This document shows positions 42,500 to 51,482 of a DNA stretch of 64,000 bases, piece by piece; the stretch's first letter is position 1, and each line of letters begins with the position of its first letter. This stretch comes from Streptomyces sp. QL37 (GTDB lineage: Bacteria > Actinomycetota > Actinomycetes > Streptomycetales > Streptomycetaceae): NCBI RefSeq assembly GCF_002941025.1, contig NZ_PTJS01000001.1:496001-560000 (forward strand), written 5' to 3'. The position numbers were made by a program, and so were the translations under genes. The notes beneath the pieces are model-generated. The model made no database searches. It saw only the letters and a list, made by a program, of their open reading frames with translations, and was not told the origin of the DNA.

Positions 42500-44566
42500 C
42501 TAGCGGTGGTCCGGGATGAAGAACTCGCACCACACGCACTTGCCGTTGCCCCGGGACTCCACACCCCAGATGTCGGCCAAGCGGTCGACGAGCATGAGTC
42601 CGCGGCCCGAGACGCCGGACTCCCCCGCGTCCCGGCGGCGCGGCAGCGCGCTGGAGCGGTCCTCGACGTCGACCCGAAGGCGGCGCTCGGGTCCGGTGAG
42701 CATCCGGATGGTGACGATGGCACCGCCGTCGGTGTGCATCAGGGCGTTGGTGATCAGCTCGTCGGCCGCGAGCTCCACCTCGTCCGCCCGGCCCTTCGCC
42801 CCCCAGGCGCGCACGGCGGCCCGGATCATGTGGCGGGCGGACGTCAGCGCCTCCGGGTCGTTCTGCGCCACGTGCTGCTGGAGCCGGCCACCCGGGTGGG
42901 GCGCGTGGGCCGCGTCGCGGCGCAGCAGCAGCACCGCCATGTCGTCCTCACCGCCGCGCTCGTCGACGACCTCGCAGAGCCGGTCCGCCAGCTTCTGGAG
43001 GTCCTGCGGGCCGTCGCGGACCGTCGCGGCCAGCAGTCGCATGCCTTCGTCGAGATCGGTTCCGGGCAGTTCCACCATTCCGTCGGTGTAGAGGATCATC
43101 GTCTGGCCCGGGTCCAGGTCGACGGTGCTGACCGGGTATTCGAGCTGTCCGAACTCCGCGGAGAGGCCCAGCGGCATGCCCCCGTCGACCGGCAGCCTGC
43201 GGCAGCTCCCGTCGAGGTCCCGCAGGGCCGGATCGACGTGCCCGGCCCTGACCAGCTGCACCACTCCGGTGGTCAGATCGGCCTCGGCATAGGTGCAGGT
43301 CGCGAAGCGGTCGGTGTCGAGTTCATGGAGGAAGACGGAGGCGCGCGCCATGACCGTGGCCGGACTGTGCCCCTCGGCCGCGTAGGCGCGCAGCACGATC
43401 CGGAGCTGCCCCATGACGGCCGCCGCGTGTGTGTCGTGCCCCTGTACGTCACCGATGACGGCGCCGACCCGGCCGCCGGGCAGCGAGATGATGTCGTACC
43501 AGTCGCCGCCGATGTCCCTGCCCAGCCGCGCCGAGCGGTAGCGCACGGCGACCTGGGCCCCCCGTACCTCGGGGATCCGGCGCGGCAGCATGGCCTGCTG
43601 GAGCCCTTCGGCGAGGTCGTGCTCCTGTTCGTAGAGCATCGCCCGCTGGAGGCTCTGGGCGATCGAACTGCCGAGAGCCACCAGGAGGTTACGCTCGTCG
43701 CTCGTGAAGCCGGCCTTGTTGCCGTAGAGGAGCCCGAGTGCGCCGATCGGGCGGGCCTGGGCGATGAGCGGCATGTAGGCGGCGGCGGTGATGCCGAGAT
43801 GGCTGATGTGCGGCCACAGGATGGGGTACGAGGTCGCGAAGTCCTCGGGTGTCTCGATGAAACGCGGTGTGAGCGTGCGGATCACCTCGCTCATAGGATA
43901 GGGCTCGTCGGTGCGTGTGTACCGGGTGCCCTGCACGAACGCCCCCTCGGGGCCGTCCGCCACGAGATGGATACGCCCTGACTCGAGCAGCCCCATGACG
44001 AGGCTGGTGGCGCCGAGGTTGGCCAGGCCGCGGGAGCTCTTCAGGACGTCGGTGACGTCCTTGACCGTCCGGGCGTGCGCCAGGGCCGCCGTGGTGCCCT
44101 CGACCAGGCTCGTACGGCGCCGGCGCTCCTCGTCGACGGTCCGGCGGGCGGTGGACTCGGCGAGTTCCTGGGTGGCGTCACGGATGATCCCGATGATGCG
44201 GCGGGGCCGCCCGGTGCCGTCACGGCGGATGAACCCCTGGGTGTGGGTCCAGCACAGGGTGCCGTCCCGCTGGGTCCTGCGGAAGTACGCGCCGTAGTTG
44301 CTGCGTCCGCTCTTGAGCGCCTGCGAGACCATCCCGTCGAGCCGGATCGCCTCGTCGGCGGGGACGCGATGCGCGAGCCCCGAAGGACGGCCGTCGTACT
44401 CGTCGGGGCGCAGGTCGAACACATCGAGGGCGGGCTCGTCCATGTGCATGAGGCCGCTGTCCAGATCCCAGTCGAAGCTGCCCATTCGGTTCAGGGCGAG
44501 GCTGAGGTCCGGGTGGGCGGGCCAGTCGTCCGGGAGTGACAGGGCACCCGCTACCCGATCATCCAT
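42500..44566 (-). CDS. PAS-GAF-PP2C (SpoIIE-type) phosphatase with HATPase domain
   Basis: The 688-residue protein has a PAS domain (residues about 20-140), a GAF domain (about 165-330; IAQARPIGALGLLYGNKAGF), a PP2C/SpoIIE phosphatase domain (GRDIGGDWYDIISLPGGRVG, VIGDVQGHD, LYTDGMVELP, GGEDDMAVLLLR) and a C-terminal HATPase with ADELITNALMHTDG and SGRGLMLVDRLAD. Such proteins act on anti-sigma or anti-anti-sigma partners, with the HATPase end able to act as an anti-sigma kinase. The start is ATG 44566. It is divergent from the YndJ operon. Confidence 0.92.
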   Translation of the reverse strand: MDDRVAGALSLPDDWPAHPDLSLALNRMGSFDWDLDSGLMHMDEPALDVFDLRPDEYDGRPSGLAHRVPADEAIRLDGMVSQALKSGRSNYGAYFRRTQRDGTLCWTHTQGFIRRDGTGRPRRIIGIIRDATQELAESTARRTVDEERRRRTSLVEGTTAALAHARTVKDVTDVLKSSRGLANLGATSLVMGLLESGRIHLVADGPEGAFVQGTRYTRTDEPYPMSEVIRTLTPRFIETPEDFATSYPILWPHISHLGITAAAYMPLIAQARPIGALGLLYGNKAGFTSDERNLLVALGSSIAQSLQRAMLYEQEHDLAEGLQQAMLPRRIPEVRGAQVAVRYRSARLGRDIGGDWYDIISLPGGRVGAVIGDVQGHDTHAAAVMGQLRIVLRAYAAEGHSPATVMARASVFLHELDTDRFATCTYAEADLTTGVVQLVRAGHVDPALRDLDGSCRRLPVDGGMPLGLSAEFGQLEYPVSTVDLDPGQTMILYTDGMVELPGTDLDEGMRLLAATVRDGPQDLQKLADRLCEVVDERGGEDDMAVLLLRRDAAHAPHPGGRLQQHVAQNDPEALTSARHMIRAAVRAWGAKGRADEVELAADELITNALMHTDGGAIVTIRMLTGPERRLRVDVEDRSSALPRRRDAGESGVSGRGLMLVDRLADIWGVESRGNGKCVWCEFFIPDHR

Positions 44567-44615
44567 GTGCGCCACTCTGCCATTATTTGTCCGATTCCTC
44601 GACCGAACCGTCGCC

Positions 44616-44629
44616 TTGAACACGTTCAG
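44616..44629. promoter_or_regulatory. TetR-type operator copy 1
   Basis: TTGAACACGTTCAG is a near-perfect palindrome with the same core as copy 2, 43 bases away centre to centre. It lies between the divergent PP2C and YndJ genes, 50 bases upstream of the PP2C start. TGAACACGTTCA-type palindromes are typical TetR-family sites; no TetR gene is in the window. Confidence 0.55.
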
Positions 44630-44656
44630 TTTGATGCCTATGCTCGGCGTGACAGG

Positions 44657-44674
44657 AATTGAACACGTTCAATT
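44657..44674. promoter_or_regulatory. TetR-type operator copy 2
   Basis: AATTGAACACGTTCAATT has perfect 8-bp arms around a 2-bp centre. It lies 35 bases upstream of the proposed YndJ start, where it would overlap the promoter. Together with copy 1 it probably controls one or both divergent transcripts. Confidence 0.6.
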
Positions 44675-44708
44675 CTCACTGTTCGTACGCGTGGACGGGG
44701 TGGGCGCG

Positions 44709-45545
44709 ATGTCCGTACTGGTCGGGCTGATCGTGATGTTGGGCATGCTGGTGATCGTTCCGTTGGGCCTGGGGCTCGTCGGCGACCCCGCGCTCCACCG
44801 GATACGGCGTCTCTGGCCGCTCTTCGCGGTGCCCGGTGCGGTGGCCCTGTGGCTGCCGCGCGGTGGCGCCGCCACCGCGCTCGCCCTCTGCTACGCGCTG
44901 GGGACGCTGCTTCTCGCCGCCCACGCGCCCCTGCGACTCGCGCGCACACGCAGCCTGCGTCCGGTGGAGGCCGCCCTGCTCACCGCGCTGGTCGCCCCGT
45001 CGGTCGCGGCGCTGGCCCTCGTCGCCGAGCGCTCCGGCCACGAACTGTTCGGCTTCGGGCTCGGCATCCTGGCACTGACCGTGCCCCACTTCCACTTCGC
45101 CGGTTTCGCCGCCGCCCTCGTCGCCGGCCTCGTCTGCCGGGCGGAGGACGGCGCGGCGGGCCGGTTCGCCGCTCTGAGCGTGCCGCTGGGGACCCTCCTC
45201 GTCCTCGTGGGCTACTTCACCGGGGACGGGACCGAGCTGGCCGGGGCCGTCGTGCTCACCGCCGGGATGTGGACGGTCGCCCTCCTGACCTGGCGCACGG
45301 CCCCCGCCGCGGGACGGGACCGTGTCACCCGCGCGCTCCTGGCCGTGTCGGCAGGCGTACTCGCAATCACCATGGTGCTGGCGCTGACCTGGGCGCTCGG
45401 CGAGGCCACCGGGCTGCCGCACCCCACTCTCACCTGGATGGCGGCCACGCACGGCCTCGGCAACGCACTGGGCTTCGCGCTCTGTGCGCTGCTGGCCCGG
45501 CGCCGGCTCCAGGACCTCACCCACCCGGAAGGCAGGACCGCATGA
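44709..45545 (+). CDS. YndJ-family membrane protein
   Basis: The 278-residue protein has about eight transmembrane segments (for example VGLIVMLGMLVIVPLGLGL at the start and FGLGILALTVPHFHFAGFAA in the middle). The PHFHFAGF motif and ATHGLGNALGFAL near the C terminus are typical of YndJ-like proteins, whose role is unknown. I take ATG 44709, after the palindromes and GACGGGGTGGG; longer starts would overlap the second operator. It overlaps the DUF1990 gene by four bases, forming the first gene of a three-gene operon. Confidence 0.8.
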   Translation: MSVLVGLIVMLGMLVIVPLGLGLVGDPALHRIRRLWPLFAVPGAVALWLPRGGAATALALCYALGTLLLAAHAPLRLARTRSLRPVEAALLTALVAPSVAALALVAERSGHELFGFGLGILALTVPHFHFAGFAAALVAGLVCRAEDGAAGRFAALSVPLGTLLVLVGYFTGDGTELAGAVVLTAGMWTVALLTWRTAPAAGRDRVTRALLAVSAGVLAITMVLALTWALGEATGLPHPTLTWMAATHGLGNALGFALCALLARRRLQDLTHPEGRTA

Positions 45546-46054
45546 GCACGCTCACGTATCCCGAGGTAGGAGCGACCCGTATCGGACCGCTCCCGGACGG
45601 GTACAACCATCTGCACCACCGCGCGGCTATCGGCAGGGGCCGTACGGCCTTCGAGACCGCGGGCACCGCGGTCACCGAGTGGCGCGCTCACCGAGGCGCC
45701 GGAGCCGGGCTGGACGCCTCCGCGGCACGCGCCGCCGCGGGGGTCACCGTCGAGGTCTCGGCGGGTATCGGGCCGCTCCGCGTCGCCGCGCCCTGCGAGA
45801 TCGTCTGGACCGCGTACGAGAAGGACCGCACCGGCTTCGGGTACGGAACCCTGAGAGGGCATCCGGAGTGCGGGGAGGAGAGCTTCGTCGTGGAGCTGGC
45901 CGACGACGGGACGGTGTGGTTCACCGTCACGGCGTTCTCCCGGCCCGCCTGCTGGTACACCCGGCTGGCGGGTCCGCTCGTCCCCGTGGCCCAGCGGTGG
46001 TACGCCCGGCGGCTCACCGCCGTACTGCGCCGGGCCGCCGTGTCGGCCGCCTGA
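45542..46054 (+). CDS. DUF1990 family protein
   Basis: The 170-residue protein has the DUF1990 pattern: TYPEVGATRIGPLPDGYNHL at the N terminus, a middle RVAAPCEIVWTAYEKDRTGF, GFGYGTLRGHPECGEESFVV and a final FSRPACWYTRLAGPLVPVAQ. The domain is found in actinobacteria and eukaryotes with unknown function; the fold is probably a lipid- or ligand-binding barrel. It is coupled to the YndJ gene by ATGA and followed after 29 bases by a lipase maturation factor gene. Confidence 0.85.
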   Translation: MSTLTYPEVGATRIGPLPDGYNHLHHRAAIGRGRTAFETAGTAVTEWRAHRGAGAGLDASAARAAAGVTVEVSAGIGPLRVAAPCEIVWTAYEKDRTGFGYGTLRGHPECGEESFVVELADDGTVWFTVTAFSRPACWYTRLAGPLVPVAQRWYARRLTAVLRRAAVSAA

Positions 46055-46083
46055 CGGGCAGGGCACGCCGGATACTGGAGGGG

Positions 46084-47526
46084 ATGGAATGGTTCACCGC
46101 AGACGGCTACTGGCTGAGCCGGCTGGTCTTCCAGCGGGCGCTCGCCGTCGTCTACCTCGTCGCCTTCGTCACCGCGGCGCTCCAGTTCCGGGCTCTGATC
46201 GGATCCCGCGGCATGCTCCCGGTGCCCGACCTCCTGCGGCGCACCTCGTGGCGGGCCGCACCCGGCCTCTTCCGGCTGCACTACTCCGACCGCTTCTTCG
46301 CGCTGGTCGCCTGGACGGGCGCCGCGGTGTCGCTCGCGCTCCTGGCCGGCCTGGACGCGTACCTCCCGCTGGGCGCGGCGATGGCCCTGTGGGCCGTGCC
46401 GTGGGTGCTGTACCTGTCCATCGTCCAGGTGGGCCAGGTCTGGTACGGCTTCGGATGGGAGTCGCTCCTGCTGGAGACGGGCTTCCTCGCCGTGTTCCTC
46501 GGCAACGACTCCACGGCTGCCCCGGTGCTGGTTCTGTGGCTGCTGCGCTGGCTGCTCTTCCGGGTGGAGTTCGGCGCCGGCCTCATCAAGATCCGGGGGG
46601 ACGAGTGCTGGCGGCGCCTGACCTGTCTGGACTTCCACCATGAGACCCAGCCGATGCCCGGGCCGCTGAGCTGGTTCTTCCACCATCTCCCGAAGCCCGC
46701 GCACCGGGTGGAGACCGCGGCCAACCATGTCACCCAGCTCGTGGTGCCCTTCCTGCTCTTCACCCCCCAGCCGGTGGCGAGCGCCGCGGCGGGGCTGATG
46801 GTGGTGACCCAGCTGTGGCTGGTGCTGTCGGGGAACTTCGCCTGGCTGAACTGGCTGACGATCGTCCTCGCGCTCGCGGCGGTCGACTGGTCGCCGGTCG
46901 CCGGTCCGCCGCCCGCACAGCCGGGGTCGCCCCTCTGGTACGAGGTGGTGGTGGTCGTCGTCACCGCCCTCGTCCTGGTCCTCAGCTACCGTCCGGCGCG
47001 GAATCTGCTCTCCCGCCGGCAGGCCATGAACCGCTCCTACGACCCGCTGCACCTGGTCAACACCTACGGAGCCTTCGGGAGCATCAGCAGGATGCGCCTC
47101 GAAGTGGTGGTCGAGGGCACCGACGAGGCGGTCCTCCACGAGGGGACGCGCTGGCTGGAGTACGGCTTCCGGGGCAAGCCGGGCGATCCGCGCCGGCTGC
47201 CGCGCCAGTTCGCTCCGTACCACCTGCGGCTGGACTGGATGATGTGGTTCGCCGCGCTCTCCCCCGCCTACGCGCGCTCCTGGTTCGGCCCGTTCGTCGA
47301 ACGCCTGCTGCGGGGCGACCGGGACACCCTGCGGCTGCTGGGCCACAACCCGTTCCCGGACGGCCCGCCGGCCCACATCCGGGCCAGGGTCTTCCACTAC
47401 CGCTTCACGGACCGGCAGGAGCTGCGGGCCACCGGATGCTGGTGGGACCGGACCTTCGTACGGGACTTCATGCGACCGGTGGCGCGGCCCGTTCCGCTCA
47501 GGCCGGGCCCCGACCGCCGCCGGTGA
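46084..47526 (+). CDS. Lipase maturation factor family membrane protein
   Basis: The 480-residue protein matches the LMF family: first helix RALAVVYLVAFVTAALQF, then GSRGMLPVPDLL, VLYLSIVQVGQVWYGFGWES, GLIKIRGDECWRRLTCLDFH and HETQPMPGPLSWFFHHLP, several helices, and a soluble C-terminal part (NTYGAFGSISRMRLEVVVEG). The eukaryotic member helps fold lipoprotein lipase; bacterial roles are unknown. ATG 46084 follows CTGGAGGGG. It is the last gene of the YndJ-DUF1990-LMF operon and ends before a strong hairpin. Confidence 0.9.
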   Translation: MEWFTADGYWLSRLVFQRALAVVYLVAFVTAALQFRALIGSRGMLPVPDLLRRTSWRAAPGLFRLHYSDRFFALVAWTGAAVSLALLAGLDAYLPLGAAMALWAVPWVLYLSIVQVGQVWYGFGWESLLLETGFLAVFLGNDSTAAPVLVLWLLRWLLFRVEFGAGLIKIRGDECWRRLTCLDFHHETQPMPGPLSWFFHHLPKPAHRVETAANHVTQLVVPFLLFTPQPVASAAAGLMVVTQLWLVLSGNFAWLNWLTIVLALAAVDWSPVAGPPPAQPGSPLWYEVVVVVVTALVLVLSYRPARNLLSRRQAMNRSYDPLHLVNTYGAFGSISRMRLEVVVEGTDEAVLHEGTRWLEYGFRGKPGDPRRLPRQFAPYHLRLDWMMWFAALSPAYARSWFGPFVERLLRGDRDTLRLLGHNPFPDGPPAHIRARVFHYRFTDRQELRATGCWWDRTFVRDFMRPVARPVPLRPGPDRRR

Positions 47527-47539
47527 CAGCGGTGTTCAT

Positions 47540-47572
47540 GCCTGTGCCCCCGCCGGGGACGGGGGCACAGGC
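47540..47572 (+). terminator. Hairpin terminator after the lipase maturation factor gene
   Basis: GCCTGTGCCCCC (47540-47551) pairs perfectly with GGGGGCACAGGC (47561-47572) around a 9-nt loop, 13 bases beyond the stop codon. It also lies downstream of the convergent small peptide gene and may serve both. Confidence 0.8.
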
Positions 47573-47605
47573 TCGAGGCGCCGCTCGAAGAGGGCCGGAC
47601 GCGGA

Positions 47606-47779
47606 TCAGTCGATGCCGGGCAGGATGTGCGGCTCGGCCAGATCGTCCTCGTAGCCGGCCAGCCTGATCGGTGCCGACCTCGCCCAGACCTCGATGTTCC
47701 GGAGCTTCTCGGGCCGGCGGGCCCGCTCTCCGGTCAGTTCGGCCGGGCGCGTCTCGGTCTTCGTCATGTCAGGTGTCAC
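47606..47779 (-). CDS. 57-residue conserved-looking peptide, possible RiPP-type precursor
   Basis: A short frame starts at GTG 47779, six bases after a full AAGGAG ribosome binding site, and ends at 47606. The product is charged and Arg/Glu-rich in the first half (KTETRPAELTGERARRPEKL), then RNIEVWARSAPIRLAGYEDD and LAEPHILPGID at the end. An alternative start is ATG 47767. The leader/core-like split and the hydrophobic C terminus resemble ribosomally made, modified peptides, but no modifying enzyme of a known class is adjacent; the upstream gene on the same strand is an unusual SDR protein. I cannot assign a family. Confidence 0.6.
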   Translation of the reverse strand: MTPDMTKTETRPAELTGERARRPEKLRNIEVWARSAPIRLAGYEDDLAEPHILPGID

Positions 47780-48155
47780 CGCGGACTCCTTATGTGTCGC
47801 GTAACCCCGGGCGGTGGCGACGCTGCGGCTGTGAGAACCGTGTCGACCGCCCTCTGCGGGGCAGGGGCAGAAACAGTTCGGTCGCGGTGGCGCCGGTACG
47901 GGGTGGGACGACGGGCTGCTTACAGACCTGTCCCAGGACGGCCGAGGAAGCTTCGTGGATCCCTTGGTGGCGTCCGTTCACCTCAGACTAACCAAATGAG
48001 CGCCGTCACGCTCGACAGAACGTGTGGCCTGGGTCACTTTCAGCCAACAGAGCGGCGGCGGTCCCGCTGTCCGCAGGGCCGCCGCCGTGCCACCTGTCAT
48101 CGCAGGTGGCGGAAGGTACTGGAGAGACCGGCGGTACGGAGCCGGCTGAAGGAGG
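47780..48155. other. Gap between the SDR-like gene and the peptide gene
   Basis: This 376-base stretch contains the two terminator-like hairpins at 48053-48110 and the leader of the 57-residue peptide gene, including GGGTTACG about 25 bases before its start, which could be part of a promoter. I see no coding frame on either strand with Streptomyces codon bias. Confidence 0.6.
48053..48110 (-). terminator. Pair of hairpins after the SDR-like gene
   Basis: 48053-48087 forms a long GC stem (GCGGCGGCGG... paired with ...CCGCCGCCG) and 48089-48110 a perfect 8-bp stem (GCCACCTG/CAGGTGGC, 6-nt loop). They lie 46-103 bases beyond the stop of the minus-strand SDR-like gene, so they probably end its transcript and separate it from the peptide gene. 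Confidence 0.65.
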
Positions 48156-49646
48156 TCACCAGCCCGCAGGGGCGTAGTCCTTCAGGAAGCAGCCGTACAG
48201 CTCCTCGCCCTCCTCGCCACGCACGATCGGGTCGTAGACCCGCGCGGCGCCGTCGACGAGGTCCAGAGGGGCGTGGAAACCCTCCTCCGCGAGGCGGATC
48301 TTGTCGGGGTGCGGCCGCTCGTCCGTGATCCAGCCGGTGTCGACGGCCGTCATCAGGATGTGGTCCTTCTCGAACATCTCCTGGGCGCTGGTGCGGGTCA
48401 GCATGTTCAGCGCGGCCTTCGCCATGTTGGTGTGCGGATGCCCCGCGCCCTTGTAGCCGCGGCCGAAAACGCCCTCCATCGCGGAGACGTTGACCACGTA
48501 GGCGCGCTTCGCCTCGGTCCTGGCCATCGCCGGACGGAGCCTGCTGATCAGGATGAAGGGCGCCGTGGAGTTGCAGAGCTGGACCTCGAGGAGCTCGATC
48601 GGCTCGACCTCCTCGACGGTCTGGATCCAGCTGTTCGTGTCGTGCAGGTCCGGGACCAGACCGCCCGCGTCGATCGCGGTGCCCGCGGCGATGCGGGCCG
48701 GCGAGGCGGATCCGGTGACCAGCGCCAGGTCGGTGACGTCCTGGGCGCTGAGCCCCTGGCCCTCCTTGCGGGCGGCCGGCAGCGCGGCCACGCGGTCGAC
48801 GGTGCCGCTGCCGAAGGTCCCGATGACCTCGGCGGCCGGCAGTTCGCCCGCGGGCAACGGCGCGGATTCCGCGCTCAGCAGCTCGCTGTAGGCCTGCGGG
48901 GAGCGGCGGACCGTCTGCGCGGCGTTGTTGATCAGGATGTCGAGCGGACCCTCGGCGGCGACCGAGTCGGCGAGCGCGACCACCTGGGCCGGGTCACGCA
49001 GGTCGATGCCGACGATCTTCAGACGGTGGATCCACTCGTCGCTGTCCGGCATCGCCTTGAAGCGGCGGATGGCGTCGTTGGGGAAGCGGGTGGTGATGGT
49101 GGTGTGCGCGCCGTCGCGCAGGAGCCGCAGCGCGATGTACATGCCGATCTTGGCACGGCCACCGGTGAGCAGGGCACGGCGTCCCGTGAGGTCGGTGCGG
49201 GCGTCGCGCCGGCTGCGGTTCTCCTTCGCGCACTGCTGGCAGAGCTGGTGGTAGAAGGCGTCGACCTCTACGTACCGGGTCTTGCAGATGTAGCAGGACC
49301 TGGGGCGCTGGAGTATGCCCGCGATCTCGGCGGTGGCCGAGGAGGAGGGGAGGACGCCCTGGGTCTCGTCGTCGATGCGCTCGGCCGAGCCGGTCGCCGT
49401 GGCTTCGGTGACGGCCTTGTCGTGCGCGGTCTTGGCGGCGCGGCGCTCCTGGCGGCGGCGCTGCTTCACGGTGCGGTAGATGCCCGCGGTGGCCCGGCGC
49501 ACGGCGATGGCGTCGGGGTGGTCGACCTCGATGGTGTTCAGCTCGTCGAGCACGCTCAGGCAGACGGCCAGCCGCTCCGGGTCGATACCGGGACCGAACT
49601 CCTCGATACCGGGAGCGAACTCCTGGCTGTCCTCTGTCACCGTCAT
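48156..49646 (-). CDS. SDR-family protein with N-terminal zinc-ribbon-like domain and altered active site
   Basis: The 496-residue protein has an unusual N-terminal half: a helical region (PERLAVCLSVLDELNTIEV, VKQRRRQERRAAK) and a CYICKTRY...CQQC zinc-ribbon-like pair at about residues 118-140. The SDR fold follows (RRALLTGGRAKIGMYIALRL, then DILINNAAQT). The usual YxxxK active site reads TNMAK in HPHTNMAKAALNML, so the catalytic Tyr is replaced by Thr. An acidic/Ala segment separates strands 4 and 5 and makes the domain longer than normal. It may be a binding or sensing protein rather than an oxidoreductase. Start ATG 49646 follows AGAGGAA. Confidence 0.85.
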   Translation of the reverse strand: MTVTEDSQEFAPGIEEFGPGIDPERLAVCLSVLDELNTIEVDHPDAIAVRRATAGIYRTVKQRRRQERRAAKTAHDKAVTEATATGSAERIDDETQGVLPSSSATAEIAGILQRPRSCYICKTRYVEVDAFYHQLCQQCAKENRSRRDARTDLTGRRALLTGGRAKIGMYIALRLLRDGAHTTITTRFPNDAIRRFKAMPDSDEWIHRLKIVGIDLRDPAQVVALADSVAAEGPLDILINNAAQTVRRSPQAYSELLSAESAPLPAGELPAAEVIGTFGSGTVDRVAALPAARKEGQGLSAQDVTDLALVTGSASPARIAAGTAIDAGGLVPDLHDTNSWIQTVEEVEPIELLEVQLCNSTAPFILISRLRPAMARTEAKRAYVVNVSAMEGVFGRGYKGAGHPHTNMAKAALNMLTRTSAQEMFEKDHILMTAVDTGWITDERPHPDKIRLAEEGFHAPLDLVDGAARVYDPIVRGEEGEELYGCFLKDYAPAGW

Positions 49647-49778
49647 TGCCGTTCCTCTGTCACTCGTCACTCATGCCGTTGTCGGGCTTCGGTGGGGAGT
49701 GATCCGGCCGGGAGCCGGCGAGGGCAGGCGCGCACGGGCGGAATGCCCCGGTCAAGTCTGCCATGAGTCGGGCGTTGC

Positions 49779-51254
49779 TCAGTTCGGTCCGGTGCCCTGC
49801 CCGGCTTCGGCGGAGAGCGGGGTGGCGATGGACTCGAGGGACTTCTGCTCGGCCGCCACCGCGAAGAAGTACGCGACCACACCCGCGGCCACCATCAGGG
49901 CGGCTCCGATGCAGAACGCCAGGACGGTATCGCCGACCACGCCGCTCGCCGTCAGGTCCGCGAAGACCAGTGGGCCTGTGATGCCTCCTGCGGCGGTACC
50001 AACGGCGTAGAAGAACGCGATCGCCATCGCCCGGGTCTCCATCGGGAAGATCTCGCTGACCGTCAGATAGGCGGAGCTGGCGCCGGCGGAGGCGACGAAG
50101 AGGACGAGACACCAGCAGCCGGTCATGGTGACGGCTGTCAGCGCCCCCGCGCCGAACAGCCACGCGGTACCGAAGAGCAGCAGGCCGGAGAGGATGTACG
50201 TCCCCGCGATCATCGGCCTCCGCCCCACGGTGTCGAAGAGACGGCCGAGGAGGAGCGGTCCCAGGAAGTTGCAGAAGGCGATGACGGCGAAGTAGTACCC
50301 GGTGACACCGCTGGAGACGTCGAAGAACTTCACGAGGATCGAGCCGAAGCCGAAGGTGATGGCGTTGTAGAGGAACGCCTGTCCGATGAAGAGCGCGAGC
50401 CCGAGAACGGCCCGTTTGGGATACGAGCGGAAGACCGTCCGGGCGATCAGTCCGAATCCGATGCTCTTGCGCTGCCGCACGGTGATGGGCGGCTCGGCGG
50501 GCGGCAGAGAGCTCCCGGTCTCCGCCTCCACCTCGCGTTCCACCCCGTCGACCAGCCGCTCCGCCTCGTCGTCCCGTCCGTGGATGAACATCCAGCGCGG
50601 GCTCTCCGGCACATGACGGCGCACCAGCAGGATGACCAGCCCGAGGACCACGCCCAGCGCGAAGGTGAGCCGCCAGCCGATGTCCTTGGGGAAGATGTCG
50701 GTGTTCAGCGCGAGCACGGAGAGCAGGGAGCCTGCGACGGCCCCGAGCCAGAAGCTGCCGTTGATGATGAGGTCGACGCGGCCCCTGTACTTGCTGGGGA
50801 TCAGCTCGTCGATGGCCGAGTTGATCGCCGCGTACTCGCCGCCGATTCCGAAGCCCGTCAGGAAGCGGAAGAGGAAGAACCACCACGCCGAGAAGGAGAT
50901 CGCGGTGAGCGCGGTGGCCGCCAGGTAGACGGCGAGAGTGATCAGGAAGAGTTTCTTGCGCCCGTAGCGGTCGGTGAGCCACCCGAAGACCAGCGCGCCG
51001 AAGCAGGCGCCCGCCACGTACAGCGCGGCGGCGATGCCGGTCACCTGGGCGTCAGTGATGGCCAGTCCGCTGCCGTCCTCGGACAGCCGGCTGGCGATGT
51101 TGCCGACGACCGTGACCTCGAGTCCGTCCAGGATCCAGACCGTGCCCAGGCCGATCACGATCATCCAGTGCCAACGCGACCAGGGCAGCCGGTCGAGCCG
51201 CGCCGGGATCCGTGTCGTGACGGTGGGTCCGCCTGCCGTACCGGTGTCGCTCAT
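49779..51254 (-). CDS. MFS transporter (sugar porter/aromatic acid-like)
   Basis: The 491-residue protein has 12 predicted membrane segments and MFS signatures: [17 protein letters not shown] (loop 2-3, about residue 90), [20 protein letters not shown] (segment 4, about 130), [20 protein letters not shown] in the central loop, and [12 protein letters not shown] (loop 8-9). This resembles the SP/metabolite:H+ symporter branch. The substrate is unknown. The start is ATG 51254. It is divergent from the sigma factor gene; the 228-base gap between them holds their promoters but no motif I could name with confidence. Confidence 0.9.
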   Translation of the reverse strand: MSDTGTAGGPTVTTRIPARLDRLPWSRWHWMIVIGLGTVWILDGLEVTVVGNIASRLSEDGSGLAITDAQVTGIAAALYVAGACFGALVFGWLTDRYGRKKLFLITLAVYLAATALTAISFSAWWFFLFRFLTGFGIGGEYAAINSAIDELIPSKYRGRVDLIINGSFWLGAVAGSLLSVLALNTDIFPKDIGWRLTFALGVVLGLVILLVRRHVPESPRWMFIHGRDDEAERLVDGVEREVEAETGSSLPPAEPPITVRQRKSIGFGLIARTVFRSYPKRAVLGLALFIGQAFLYNAITFGFGSILVKFFDVSSGVTGYYFAVIAFCNFLGPLLLGRLFDTVGRRPMIAGTYILSGLLLFGTAWLFGAGALTAVTMTGCWCLVLFVASAGASSAYLTVSEIFPMETRAMAIAFFYAVGTAAGGITGPLVFADLTASGVVGDTVLAFCIGAALMVAAGVVAYFFAVAAEQKSLESIATPLSAEAGQGTGPN

Positions 51255-51482
51255 GAGACCTCCTCAGCTTCCGGAACCACAGGTGCCCGGAACGAGGCGT
51301 GACTCACACCTCAGCTGCGAACGCGAACGAAAAGCACCCGTGCGATCACGGATCGTTACATCTGGCGACTCCGTCCGCCCCGTTCACATCTTTCCGGGAA
51401 AATCTTCGGTACTCGGTGGCATTAATTCCGGATCGCGGGGCATGCGCCCGTCACTGCACCGGACACCAGGGAGGGCGACACC

